This document shows positions 7,332-16,850 of a DNA stretch of 64,000 nucleotides, piece by piece. Every line of letters starts with the position of its first letter. Position 1 is the stretch's first letter. Both the position numbers and the translations under genes were made by a program. The notes beneath the pieces are model-generated. The model saw only the letters and a program-made list of their open reading frames with translations, was not told the origin of the DNA and made no database searches. Origin of the DNA: Bradyrhizobium stylosanthis (GTDB taxonomy: Bacteria > Pseudomonadota > Alphaproteobacteria > Rhizobiales > Xanthobacteraceae); assembly GCF_001641335.1 (NCBI RefSeq), contig NZ_LVEM01000005.1, forward strand, positions 496,001 through 560,000. Reading direction: 5' to 3'.

Positions 7332-8270
7332 ATGACCGACTGGAGCACGGCAGACATTTCCTCTCTCAGCGGCAAGACCGCGGTCGTGACCGGGGCCACG
7401 GGCGGCCTCGGTTACGAGACAGCGATGGCGCTGGCAGGCGCCGGTGCCATTGTCATACTCACGGGGCGCAACGACGCAAAGGGCCTGCGGGCGATCGAGA
7501 GCATCTGCGAGCGGTTTCCCAATGCGTTGATCGCCTATGAGCCTCTCGATCTCGCCAGCCTGTCCTCCGTCGCCGATTTCGCACGGCGCTTTGCCGCCAG
7601 CAACGAGCAGCTCGATCTCCTCGTCAACAATGCCGGCGTGATGGCGCTGCCGAAGCGGCAGCAGACCGAGGATGGTTTCGAGATGCAGCTCGGCACCAAC
7701 TATTTCGGCCATTACGCGCTGACGGCGCGCCTGCTGCCGCAGCTTCGCCGCGCCAGGGCACCGCGTGTCGTCAACCTCTCGAGCCTTGCGCACCGCTCCG
7801 GCGCGATCAATTTCAACGACCTGCAGGGCAAGCATTCCTACCGTCCCTGGCGCGCTTATTGCCAGTCCAAGCTCGCGATGCTGATGTTTGCCTTGGAATT
7901 GCAGCGGCGCAGCCTCGCTAGCGGCTGGGGTGTGACGAGCCTGGCCGCGCATCCCGGCTACGCGCGGACCGATCTCATTGCGAACGGGCCGGGCACCAGC
8001 TCGTTCCAGTCGCGGGTCGGCCGGTGGCTCCAGCCGCTGATGAGCCATTCCGCGGCCGAGGGCGCGTTGCCGACGCTGTTCGCCGCGACCTCGCCGGCCG
8101 CCGAGCCCGGCGGCTACTACGGTCCGAACGGCTTCTACGAGTTGAAGGGCCCGCCGGCGCCGGCGAAGATCATGCCGCAGGCGAAGGACTTCGCCGCGGC
8201 TGCCATGCTGTGGGATGTCTCGGCAACGTTGACCGGTGTATCCTTCGACGAGATCGCGGTCGCTGCATGA
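7332..8270 (+). CDS. Short-chain dehydrogenase/reductase
   Basis: A 312-residue SDR. The cofactor motif TGATGGLG is at residues ~20-27 after the SGKTAVV strand. NNAGVMA marks strand 4, the Ser is in NLSSLAHRSGAI, and the catalytic YxxxK is YCQSK (after YRPWRA). The length and the PNGFYELKG segment near the C-terminus match the retinol-dehydrogenase-like/oxidoreductase subgroup often controlled by a TetR gene. The gene is divergent from the TetR regulator at 6606-7247. The next gene starts 26 bases downstream, so the two are probably one operon. The substrate is unknown. Confidence 0.9.
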   Translation: MTDWSTADISSLSGKTAVVTGATGGLGYETAMALAGAGAIVILTGRNDAKGLRAIESICERFPNALIAYEPLDLASLSSVADFARRFAASNEQLDLLVNNAGVMALPKRQQTEDGFEMQLGTNYFGHYALTARLLPQLRRARAPRVVNLSSLAHRSGAINFNDLQGKHSYRPWRAYCQSKLAMLMFALELQRRSLASGWGVTSLAAHPGYARTDLIANGPGTSSFQSRVGRWLQPLMSHSAAEGALPTLFAATSPAAEPGGYYGPNGFYELKGPPAPAKIMPQAKDFAAAAMLWDVSATLTGVSFDEIAVAA

Positions 8271-8296
8271 GCCGCGACATCGTTGGAGACGTCGCG

Positions 8297-8956
8297 ATGC
8301 GAGTCATCATCTTCGGTGCGACCGGCATGGTCGGGCAGGGCGTCCTGCGCGAGTGCCTGATCGACCCCGGCATCGCGCGCGTGCTCGTGGTCGGCCGCAG
8401 CCCGACCGGCGTGCACGACCCCAAGCTCGCCGAGATCATCCACGACGACTTCCTGAATTACTCGGCGATCGAAGCAGAGCTCACCGGCTACGACGCCTGC
8501 TTTTTCTGCCTCGGCGTCTCCTCGATCGGCATGAGCGAGGAGCGCTACCGCCATCTCACCTACGACCTCACGCTCGCGGCTGCGACGACGCTGGCGCGGC
8601 TCAATCCGCAGATGACGTTCACCTATGTCACCGGCGCCGGCACCGATTCCACCGAGCAGGGGCCGCGGATGTGGGCGCGGGTCAAGGGCAAGACCGAGAA
8701 CGACCTGCTCAAGCTGCCGTTCAAGGCGGCCTACATGTTCCGGCCCGGCGCGATCCAGCCGCTGCATGGGGCCCGTTCCAAGACCGCCTGGGTGCAGGCG
8801 GTCTATACCGCAACCTCGCCGCTCTGGTCGGTGCTGCGCCGGATCTCGCCCACCCTCGTCACCTCGACCGAGCAGATGGGCCGCGCCATGATCCACGTCG
8901 CCCGGCAGGGGTATCCGCGGAAGGTGCTGGAAATGGCGGATATCAATGGCATCTAG
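8297..8956 (+). CDS. NAD(P)H-binding epimerase-like protein
   Basis: A 219-residue atypical Rossmann protein. The N-terminal glycine motif is RVIIFGATGMVGQGVL, followed by ACFFCLGVSSIGMSEERYR and the TYVTGAGTDSTEQG strand. This is the NmrA/HTATIP2-like NAD(P)-binding family seen in many Bradyrhizobium genomes, without a defined substrate. The start at 8297 has GGAG 9 bases upstream. An in-frame ATG at 8267 overlaps the SDR stop (ATGA) and is the alternative. It is likely co-transcribed with the SDR gene and so under the same TetR control. Confidence 0.85.
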   Translation: MRVIIFGATGMVGQGVLRECLIDPGIARVLVVGRSPTGVHDPKLAEIIHDDFLNYSAIEAELTGYDACFFCLGVSSIGMSEERYRHLTYDLTLAAATTLARLNPQMTFTYVTGAGTDSTEQGPRMWARVKGKTENDLLKLPFKAAYMFRPGAIQPLHGARSKTAWVQAVYTATSPLWSVLRRISPTLVTSTEQMGRAMIHVARQGYPRKVLEMADINGI

Positions 8957-9037
8957 CCGGCCAGGGCGTTAGTTGTGGGGAAATTTCCGCGCCTGCGCGC
9001 GTTGAACCCCATCCGCCCTGAAGGAGAAGCGCCGGCG

Positions 9038-9487
9038 ATGTCTCCCCAGCTCAAAATGATTGCGCTCGATGCCGACGATCTCGCCGTCATCTCCACCCAT
9101 GTCCAGGACGCCCGCGTGCAGGCTGCCGACATCGTCTGGCGGCAGGGGGAAAAGCGGCTGGTGGTCGGCATGAGCCGGCTGGACTGGGAGCAGACGCTGG
9201 ACGGGACGGCCGAGCCGCGCCGGCTGGTCGCCGCCCTCCGCTTCGACCGCGTGCTCGCCTGCAAATCGCGCAACATCGACCTGGGCGCGCCGGAGAAGGT
9301 CCTGGACCTCGTCGGCATCGAGTTTCACCCCCAGGACGGCCGCGCCGAGGAGCCCGGCGGCAGCGCCCTGCTGCTGTTCGCCGAAGGCGGCGCCATCCGG
9401 CTCGACGTCGAATGCCTGGAATGCGAGCTGACCGATCTCGGGATGGATGATTTGGGGACGGGCCTGGAGACCGAGGGGGAGGGGTGA
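9038..9487 (+). CDS. DUF2948 family protein
   Basis: A 149-residue protein of the DUF2948 family, recognised from LKMIALDADDLAVISTHVQDARV, the WRQGEKRLVVGMSRLDWE segment and the RLDVECLECELTDLG C-terminus. DUF2948 has no known activity, but in alphaproteobacteria the gene habitually precedes hisD, exactly as here. The start is chosen for the AAGGAG sequence upstream; a GTG at 8975 would add 21 unlikely residues. There is no signal peptide. Confidence 0.88.
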   Translation: MSPQLKMIALDADDLAVISTHVQDARVQAADIVWRQGEKRLVVGMSRLDWEQTLDGTAEPRRLVAALRFDRVLACKSRNIDLGAPEKVLDLVGIEFHPQDGRAEEPGGSALLLFAEGGAIRLDVECLECELTDLGMDDLGTGLETEGEG

Positions 9488-9638
9488 GGTGGTATGCCAA
9501 CGCCACGCATTCCGCCGCCGTCGCGGCGAAAACCGGGACCCGCCTTCCAAGGGTTGACGGCGGGGGGCCGCCGCGCCATTGAGCAGGGGCCCGGGTGAGC
9601 CAATCCGCCCCAAAGACCAGCCGGAAGCCAAGCCAGAA

Positions 9639-10930
<1,292 letters not shown>

Positions 10931-10934
<4 letters not shown>

Positions 10935-11428
10935 CAAAGCCGCCCGAACAGGACGACTCCAGCAATCGCATCGTCGCGGTCACCCTCGACGAGGACTCGA
11001 TCGGCCGTTCCGGGCCCGACATCGAGCACGAGCGCGCGATCGCGATCTACGACCTGATCGAGCAGAACCTGTTCGCGCCGGACGGCGCCGACGGGAAGGG
11101 GCCGTTCACGCTGCATATCGGCATCACCGGCAGCCGGCTGATGTTCGACATCCGCCGCGAGGACGGCACGCCCGTGGTCGCGCATCTGTTGTCGCTGACG
11201 CCGTTCCGGCGGATCGTGAAGGACTATTTCATGATCTGCGACAGCTACTACCAGGCGATCCGCACCGCGACGCCGGACAAGATCGAGGCCATCGACATGG
11301 GCCGCCGCGGCATCCATGACGAGGGATCGCGTACGCTCCAGGAGCGGCTGAAGGGCAAGGTGCGGGTCGACTTCGAGACCTCGCGCCGGCTGTTCACGCT
11401 CATCACTGTTCTGCATTGGAAAGGCTAA
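10931..11428 (+). CDS. UPF0262 family protein
   Basis: A 165-residue protein of the alphaproteobacterial UPF0262 family, recognised by [37 protein letters not shown] and [17 protein letters not shown]. The family has no assigned function but is almost always coupled to hisD, here by a 4-base overlap. It is soluble, with no signal. The phosphatase gene starts six bases after its stop, so all three are in one operon. Confidence 0.92.
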
Positions 11429-11434
11429 TCGCGG

Positions 11435-11902
11435 ATGGCTGCGCCCCCACGCGCAAGCAATCCGCAGTCGGTGCTGTTCGCTTGCGCGATGAACAGCGTG
11501 CGCTCGCCGATGGCCGAGAGCCTGCTGCAGCACATGTTTCCGCAGGGTCTCTATGTGAAGTCCGCCGGCGCCAGGAAGGGCGAGCTCGATCCGTTCGCGA
11601 TCGCCATCATGGCCGAGCTCGGCCAGGACATCTCCACCCACAAGCCGCAGACCTTCGAGGAGCTGGAGGACTGGGAGGGGCTGAACTTCGATCTCATCAT
11701 CACCCTCTCGCCCGAGGCGCATCACAAGGCGCTGGAGCTGACGCGCACGCTCGCCGCCGACGTCGAATACTGGCCGACACACGATCCCACCACGATCGAG
11801 GGCAGCCGCGACCAGAAACTCGCCGCCTATCGCGACGTCTGCGACCAGCTGCTGATGCGGATCCGACGCCGGTTTGCGAAGGTCGGCGCGGCGAGCGGGT
11901 AG
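11435..11902 (+). CDS. Low molecular weight protein-tyrosine phosphatase-like / arsenate-reductase-like protein
   Basis: A 155-residue member of the LMW-PTP/arsenate reductase superfamily. The phosphate loop is C17-A-M-N-S-V-R23-S, matching CX5R, preceded by the strand SVLFA and followed by PMAESLLQHMF. The general-acid region reads EYWPTHDPTTIEG. It likely acts on phosphotyrosine or a related oxyanion in the cytoplasm; the substrate cannot be read from sequence. Its place after UPF0262 is conserved in Rhizobiales. Confidence 0.88.
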   Translation: MAAPPRASNPQSVLFACAMNSVRSPMAESLLQHMFPQGLYVKSAGARKGELDPFAIAIMAELGQDISTHKPQTFEELEDWEGLNFDLIITLSPEAHHKALELTRTLAADVEYWPTHDPTTIEGSRDQKLAAYRDVCDQLLMRIRRRFAKVGAASG

Positions 11903-11947
11903 CATGAGGCGGGCGTAACACCCGCGTCACAGATCGAGGGCACAGCC

Positions 11948-12013
11948 ATGTCGGAAACCTCGAATCAGCAAAGTCCGGGTTCCCGGGTTGTGAAATCAGC
12001 CCCCTTCCGATAG
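11948..12013 (+). CDS. Possible 21-residue peptide ORF between the phosphatase gene and maf
   Basis: ATG to TAG encodes [20 protein letters not shown] plus Arg, with GAGGG about 10 bases upstream. It occupies the spot where infA stands in many Rhizobiales but shows no similarity to IF-1. It may be a leader peptide, a chance ORF or nothing. Confidence 0.2.
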   Translation: MSETSNQQSPGSRVVKSAPFR

Positions 12014-12057
12014 GTTCCGCGCGCAATTCACCCCCTGCCTCATCCCCAAATCACCTG

Positions 12058-12687
12058 ATGCTCGGCCGCCCCAAATTCGTACTCGCCTCCGGTTCGCCGC
12101 GACGCCTGTCGCTGCTCAACCAGGCCGGCATCGAGCCGGACGCGCTCCGGCCGGCCGACGTCGACGAGACGCCGAAGCGGGGCGAGCTGCCGCGCGCCTG
12201 CGCCAACCGCCTCGCGCGGGCCAAGGCCGATGCGGCGCTCAAATCGGTGCAGCTCGACGACGAGCTGCGCGGCTCCTTCATCCTGTCCGCCGACACGGTG
12301 GTGGCGGTCGGCCGCCGCATCCTGCCCAAGGCCAACCTCGTGGACGAGGCCGCGCAGTGCCTGCGGCTGCTGTCGGGGCGCAACCATCGCGTCTACACCG
12401 CGATCTGCCTGGTCACGCCGCGCGAGGCCTTCCGCCAGCGTCTGGTCGAGACCCGCGTTCGCTTCAAGCGTCTCTCGGAGGACGACATCCAGGCCTATAT
12501 CGGCTCCGGCGAATGGCGCGGCAAAGCCGGCGGCTACGCGGTGCAGGGCATCGCCGGCTCGTTCGTGGTGAAGATGGTGGGGTCCTACACCAACGTCGTC
12601 GGCTTGCCGCTGTACGAGACCACGACGCTGCTCGGCGGCGAGGGCTTTCCGACCCGCTTCGGTTGGCTCAATTCCACCGCGGTGTGA
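12058..12687 (+). CDS. maf: Maf family nucleotide pyrophosphatase
   Basis: A 209-residue Maf protein, a house-cleaning nucleoside-triphosphate pyrophosphatase that hydrolyses modified or canonical NTPs to NMPs. Signatures are the N-terminal [16 protein letters not shown] loop, the catalytic SADTVVAVG (Asp of the DTVV motif), [12 protein letters not shown] and the [19 protein letters not shown] region with the GxAGAYxIQG-like motif. The ATG at 12058 begins right where the family starts, although no clear ribosome-binding site precedes it. YacG follows 155 bases downstream, as usual. Confidence 0.95.
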   Translation: MLGRPKFVLASGSPRRLSLLNQAGIEPDALRPADVDETPKRGELPRACANRLARAKADAALKSVQLDDELRGSFILSADTVVAVGRRILPKANLVDEAAQCLRLLSGRNHRVYTAICLVTPREAFRQRLVETRVRFKRLSEDDIQAYIGSGEWRGKAGGYAVQGIAGSFVVKMVGSYTNVVGLPLYETTTLLGGEGFPTRFGWLNSTAV

Positions 12688-12842
12688 GCGCCGGGCGGCG
12701 CCGACAAAAACTTCGAAAACAACCCCATGCACAGTAGAATGGCCCGGCCGGACCCACGCGGCGGCGCATGTGCCGCCGTTGCGGGAACCCCTTCGCCGAC
12801 AGGCGCTTGAACGTGCTCACCGTGTAAAGCTGCGCGACACTC

Positions 12843-13025
12843 ATGGACGACCAGGTCAACAGGCCCGCCGGGCCGCTCAAAACCTGCCCGATCTGCGGCA
12901 AGCCGCAGGCGCAGGCCACCCGCCCGTTCTGCTCCTCGCGCTGCCGCGACGTCGATCTGAACCGCTGGTTGAAGGGCGGCTACGTCATCCCCGGCCGCGA
13001 CGACGAAGTCGATGATGTGGAATAA
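12843..13025 (+). CDS. yacG: DNA gyrase inhibitor YacG
   Basis: A 60-residue zinc protein that binds GyrB and inhibits gyrase. Zinc ligands are CPICGK (residues ~15-20) and CSSRCRDVDLNRWL (from ~30), the family pattern CxxC-x(n)-CxxxC. The tail is acidic (DDEVDDVE). The start ATG is the only sensible one. It follows maf in the conserved order, and the stop lies about 190 bases before tRNA-Phe. Confidence 0.93.
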   Translation: MDDQVNRPAGPLKTCPICGKPQAQATRPFCSSRCRDVDLNRWLKGGYVIPGRDDEVDDVE

Positions 13026-13143
13026 TTAAATAATATCAATTGCTTGAGCGGGCGATCGACGCACCCCGCGCGAGTCCCGGCCAGCGCGCCCCAGCTTGTA
13101 CACAGCCGGGGCGCGCCCGGCGAAACCTCTTGGCAAAGCCGGG

Positions 13144-13172
13144 TGGACAGGCAGCCCCGAGCCCACTATAAA
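13144..13172 (+). promoter_or_regulatory. Promoter of tRNA-Phe
   Basis: TGGACA, a 17-base spacer and TATAAA form a good sigma-70 promoter. The expected start point is about 33 bases before the tRNA 5' end at 13212. Confidence 0.65.
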
Positions 13173-13211
13173 CCGCCCGCTCGATGGGCTTTGGCCCCTC
13201 TCTTGGAGCAC

Positions 13212-13287
13212 GCCCAGGTAGCTCAGTTGGTAGAGCATGCGACTGAAAATCGCAGTGTCGGTGGTTCGATTCCGCCCCTGGGCACCA
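13212..13287 (+). tRNA. tRNA-Phe (anticodon GAA)
   Basis: 76 bases starting GCCCAGGTAGCTCAGTTGG and ending CCTGGGCACCA with encoded CCA. The anticodon stem GCGAC-T-GAAAA-TCGC presents GAA. The T arm GGTGG-TTCGATT-CCGCC is intact and the acceptor stem GCCCAGG/CCTGGGC is perfect. Confidence 0.98.
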
Positions 13288-13354
13288 TCCTCCCAAGCCC
13301 AAAACACGCGATAGCCGTTGACCGCCTTGCGGTCAGGGGAGCGGCAAGATCCGG

Positions 13355-14572
13355 TCAGCCCCGCCGTGCAAACACCAGCTGTCCGACGTCGATCTTTCCG
13401 GCTCTGAACCCTGCCTCGCAGTAGCACAGATAATATTCCCACATCCGGCGGAAGGGTTCGTCGAATCCCATCGAGGTCAGGTCGATCCAGGCCCGGCTGA
13501 AATTGTCGCGCCAGAGTGAGATCGTCCTGGCGTAGTCCTGCCCGAACACCCGCTCGCGAATGATAGGCATCTCGAAGCGCTCGCCGAGCGATCGCAGAAT
13601 GCTGGTCGAAGGCAGCATGCCGCCCGGAAAGATGTATCTCTGGATGAAGTCGACCCGTTGCCGATAGCTGCCGAAGAGCTCGTCGCGAACCGTGATGGCC
13701 TGGATGCCAGCCAGGCCGCCGGGCTTGAGCCGCTGCGTCAGCTGATTGAAATAGGCAGGCCAGAATTGCTCGCCGACGGCCTCGATCATCTCGATGGAGG
13801 CGATGCGGTCGAAGCGGCCGTCCTGGTCGCGATAATCCTGCAATCGGATCTCGACCTTTTCGGCGAGCCCGGCCTCGTGGATCCGGCGACGGGCAAAATC
13901 ATGCTGCTCCTTGCTGATCGTGAGTGCCAATACGTTGGCGCCGTAAGTCCTGGCGGCGAATTCAGCGAAGCCGCCCCAACCGCATCCGATCTCGAGCACG
14001 CTCTGACCGGGCTGCAATTCGATAGCCTTCGCCAGCTGCGCGTATTTGTGTTGTTGCGCGGCGGGGAGGTCGGCTGTCTCGGCCGGGAACAGAGCCGACG
14101 AGTAGGTCATGCTGGAATCGAGCCACGCTGCGAAGAACTCGTTTCCGAGATCGTAGTGCTTGTGGATGTTGTGCCTCGAGCCCTCCCTGGTATTGCGGCG
14201 GAGGCGATGAATCGCCCGCCGGCAGAGGCGAACCAGCATGTTCCCGGCGAAGGCGCTGTCGACCAGATCCTCGTTGAGACAGAATACGTAGAGAAGCTGG
14301 GCGAGATCGGGCGTGGTCCAGTCGCCCCGGATATAGGCCTCGGCCATGCCGATGTCGCCGCCGATAACGAGGCTGCGCGCGAATTTGTAGTTCTTCAGTT
14401 CGATCGAGGCCGACGGTCCCGGAAGCTGGCCACGCAACGTGACCATTCTCTGGTCGGGAAGGCGCACATGAAGGGTGCCGCACCGAAGTTGCGATGCAAG
14501 GCGCAAGGCAAGGCGGGCGAAGAACGGGACGCCATCAAATTGAACGGCTTGATGGGTGGCTGCCAGATCCAT
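13355..14572 (-). CDS. Cyclopropane-fatty-acid-synthase-like SAM methyltransferase
   Basis: A 405-residue member of the CfaS family. These act at the membrane surface on unsaturated acyl chains of phospholipids, using S-adenosylmethionine. HKHYDLGNEFFAAWLD (139-152) is the family signature, VLEIGCGWGGFAEFA (192-206) binds SAM, and IASIEMIEAVGEQFWPAYF and FIQRYIFPGGMLPS follow. It is the last gene of a three-gene operon with spacings of 3-4 bases after the FAD and DUF1365 genes. In Rhodobacter and Rhodopseudomonas, CfaS-like methylases of this kind (UfaM, FufM) make methylated or furan fatty acids under RpoE-ChrR control, so this is at least as likely as classical cyclopropanation. Confidence 0.9.
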   Translation of the reverse strand: MDLAATHQAVQFDGVPFFARLALRLASQLRCGTLHVRLPDQRMVTLRGQLPGPSASIELKNYKFARSLVIGGDIGMAEAYIRGDWTTPDLAQLLYVFCLNEDLVDSAFAGNMLVRLCRRAIHRLRRNTREGSRHNIHKHYDLGNEFFAAWLDSSMTYSSALFPAETADLPAAQQHKYAQLAKAIELQPGQSVLEIGCGWGGFAEFAARTYGANVLALTISKEQHDFARRRIHEAGLAEKVEIRLQDYRDQDGRFDRIASIEMIEAVGEQFWPAYFNQLTQRLKPGGLAGIQAITVRDELFGSYRQRVDFIQRYIFPGGMLPSTSILRSLGERFEMPIIRERVFGQDYARTISLWRDNFSRAWIDLTSMGFDEPFRRMWEYYLCYCEAGFRAGKIDVGQLVFARRG

Positions 14573-14575
14573 GGT

Positions 14576-15364
14576 TCAAATCTCGCGTTGCTTCAAACGA
14601 GGTACGTAGGGAACGCCCTTGAGCCAGAGCCGCATCGCTTCCCAGTGAATGGCCGCGATCACCTTGAACGTCAGGAGGGGAAGCCTGAAGAGCGCCGTCA
14701 AAAGGGTGTAGCTCGTCAGGGCACGACGTCGTCCGCAGAATGCTGCCGCAAACATCGCGCCCTGCGCGCCGATCTGCACGATCCTGACTTTCACATCCTG
14801 CCGAGGTGGAGAAACGCTGAAACGGTAATGCGTTTCCATCTCCATGAAGGGTGAAACGTAGAACGTCTTCGAATGGCGTTGGCGGACGACGCAGCTCGCG
14901 CCGTCCTCTTGCACCGGCAGGACGTAGGAATGCATCTCACCGAAGGTGTTGCGCACTTCGTAGATCAACAGCGCAAGATTGCCGGACGCGCCATAGCAGA
15001 AATAGATCGAGAGCGGGTTGAACACGTACCCCAGGACCTTGGGGTAACAGAGCAGGAGAACGCGGCCCCCGGCAAGGTCGACGCCGCGTTCGGCCGCGAG
15101 CTGCCGGGCGTATTGGCCGAGGCCCGCGCCCTTGCCGTCGCCGTGATCCCGCTCGTGAAAGCTGAAAGGCGCCGCTCGATTGATGCCGAACAGCCAGGAC
15201 TGGCGATCCGCTTCGTTCAGCCGGTCGAGGTCGATCAGCAGGCTCATCACGCGATAGGTGAACCTGTGCTGCACCGGCCGCCATCGCGCGTGCATCACCT
15301 TTCCCCAATAGAGCGCGGCGGGCGCTGTCGCATCATCGGCCCTGGCTGGTTTCGCTCCGGCCAT
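14576..15364 (-). CDS. DUF1365 domain-containing protein
   Basis: A 262-residue DUF1365 protein, recognised from YWGKVMHARWRPVQHRFTYR, the LLCYPKVLGYVFNPLSIYFC motif and KTFYVSPFMEMETHYRF. The family has no crystal-level assignment but co-occurs with an NAD/FAD amine-oxidase-like gene and a CfaS-like gene, as here, and is implicated in lipid modification. The start MAGAKPARAD at 15364 lies 4 bases after the upstream stop; a longer frame to 15595 overlaps that gene and is rejected. The next gene starts 3 bases downstream. It is a component of the putative fatty-acid-modifying operon at 13355-16682. Confidence 0.9.
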   Translation of the reverse strand: MAGAKPARADDATAPAALYWGKVMHARWRPVQHRFTYRVMSLLIDLDRLNEADRQSWLFGINRAAPFSFHERDHGDGKGAGLGQYARQLAAERGVDLAGGRVLLLCYPKVLGYVFNPLSIYFCYGASGNLALLIYEVRNTFGEMHSYVLPVQEDGASCVVRQRHSKTFYVSPFMEMETHYRFSVSPPRQDVKVRIVQIGAQGAMFAAAFCGRRRALTSYTLLTALFRLPLLTFKVIAAIHWEAMRLWLKGVPYVPRLKQREI

Positions 15365-15368
15365 CGCC

Positions 15369-16682
15369 TTACTCCGCGGCTTCGGCCAGCAGCGGATCCG
15401 GCTGACGCCATGGAACCTCGGTGCCAAGTGCCTCGGCAACGGAGATGCCGGCCTGCAAGCCATCCTCGTGAAAGCCGTAGCCGGTCCAGGCGCCGCAGAA
15501 CCAGGTTCGGTGACGCCCTTGAATCGCAACGAGTCGTCGCTGCGCCGCGAACGCAGCAAGGTCGTACTGCGGATGGGCGAAGGTGAATTTTCCAAACGTC
15601 AGATGGGCCGCGGGCTCGAACGGCGGGTTGAGGCTGACGAACAATGGTTTGCTGTCATCGATGCCCTGCAGCCGGTTCATCCAATAGGTCACCGCGACGT
15701 CGTTCTCGGCAGGCGTTTGCCGCGGCCAGCGCAGGAAGTTCCAGGATGCCCATGCCTGACGCCGCCGGGGCATGAGGCTGGGATCACGGTGAAGAAAGAT
15801 GGTGTTCGGGGCATATCGGATCGCCCCAAGGATGGAGCGCTCCTGGACGTCGGCGTCCGACATCGCCGCCAAGGCCTGGTCGCTGTGACAAGCCATCACC
15901 ACGGCGTCGTAAATCTCGACACCGCCGCGACTGTCGCGCACCGTCACGCCGTGTCCTCCCCGGTCGATCGACGTCACCGCGCAGCCTAGCCGAATGCTGT
16001 GCTTGAAAGAAGCGGTCAGCTTGTCGACATAGCGCCGGCTGCCACCCTCGACGGTCCGCCAGCGCGGGCGATCGAGGTGCAGGAGCCGGTGATTGTCGAA
16101 GAAGGCGACGAAGTTCTCCGCCGGAAACGACAGGATGTCGTCGGACGAGGACGACCAGATGGCCGCTCCCATCGGACCGAGGTAGTCGGAGAACAGGCGC
16201 GGCCCGAACGATTGCCGACGCAAATACTCGCCGAGCGTCAGAGCGTGCAGTTGGCCTGCACGCAAATCGGCCACGCTCTGCCTGTTGAAACGCACGACCT
16301 CCGCCAGCATCCGAATGTACGACGGCGATGCGAGGTTACGTGGTTGAGCGAACAGGCCGCAGGCCGTTTGCAGGGCGGTCTCGCCGCCACCGCGCCATTC
16401 GAACCGACCATGGTCGGCGGACAGGGCGAAGCTCATGGAAGTCTCGACGGTCTTCACGCCCAGATGCGTGAACAGCGACGTCAGTTGCGGGTAATTCGTC
16501 TCATTGAACACGATAAAGCCGACGTCGACGTCAATGGGCTCGCCGTCATAGTCGACGCGAACGGTATGGCTGTGCCCGCCCGGCTGCAACTCGCGCTCGT
16601 AAACGGTGACTGCGTAACGTTTCGACAGGAGCCACGCGGCGGCATTGCCGGCGATTCCCGTCCCGATCACGGCCAAACGCAT
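15369..16682 (-). CDS. FAD-dependent amine-oxidase-like oxidoreductase
   Basis: A 437-residue flavoprotein. The dinucleotide fold is at the extreme N-terminus (LAVIGTGIAGNAAAWLLSKR), followed by RELQPGGHSHTV, the second FAD contact. DVDVGFIVFNETNYP is a signature of the NAD/FAD-binding proteins that pair with DUF1365, and the C-terminal FCGAWTGYGFHEDGLQAG closes the FAD site. Family members are fatty-acid desaturase- or saturase-like rather than amine oxidases. It is first in the operon with DUF1365 and the CfaS-like methyltransferase. It is preceded by the TGATCC-N17-GTTTCC promoter at 16737-16765, so it is probably part of the RpoE-ChrR regulon. Confidence 0.9.
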   Translation of the reverse strand: MRLAVIGTGIAGNAAAWLLSKRYAVTVYERELQPGGHSHTVRVDYDGEPIDVDVGFIVFNETNYPQLTSLFTHLGVKTVETSMSFALSADHGRFEWRGGGETALQTACGLFAQPRNLASPSYIRMLAEVVRFNRQSVADLRAGQLHALTLGEYLRRQSFGPRLFSDYLGPMGAAIWSSSSDDILSFPAENFVAFFDNHRLLHLDRPRWRTVEGGSRRYVDKLTASFKHSIRLGCAVTSIDRGGHGVTVRDSRGGVEIYDAVVMACHSDQALAAMSDADVQERSILGAIRYAPNTIFLHRDPSLMPRRRQAWASWNFLRWPRQTPAENDVAVTYWMNRLQGIDDSKPLFVSLNPPFEPAAHLTFGKFTFAHPQYDLAAFAAQRRLVAIQGRHRTWFCGAWTGYGFHEDGLQAGISVAEALGTEVPWRQPDPLLAEAAE

Positions 16683-16736
16683 GCTCTTTCGCCCCCACTG
16701 CGGTACCGTCAGCTACGGCCCTTGAAGCAACCATCA

Positions 16737-16765
16737 GGAAACGTCCGGCGAGAGGGCCCGGATCA
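16737..16765 (-). promoter_or_regulatory. ECF-sigma (RpoE-like) promoter of the FAD/DUF1365/CfaS operon
   Basis: On the minus strand TGATCC is followed by exactly 17 bases and GTTTCC, about 55 bases upstream of the operon start. The same bipartite element with identical spacing lies before the rpoE-like gene, the second ECF gene and the DUF2177 gene. Confidence 0.75.
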
Positions 16766-16850
16766 CCTGCTCGTTGGCGGGAACGCGCCGCCGAGGGCGA
16801 AACCGCCGCCCGCAGGTGACGTATCGACAGAGGTCAATTCTGGTGAGGGC

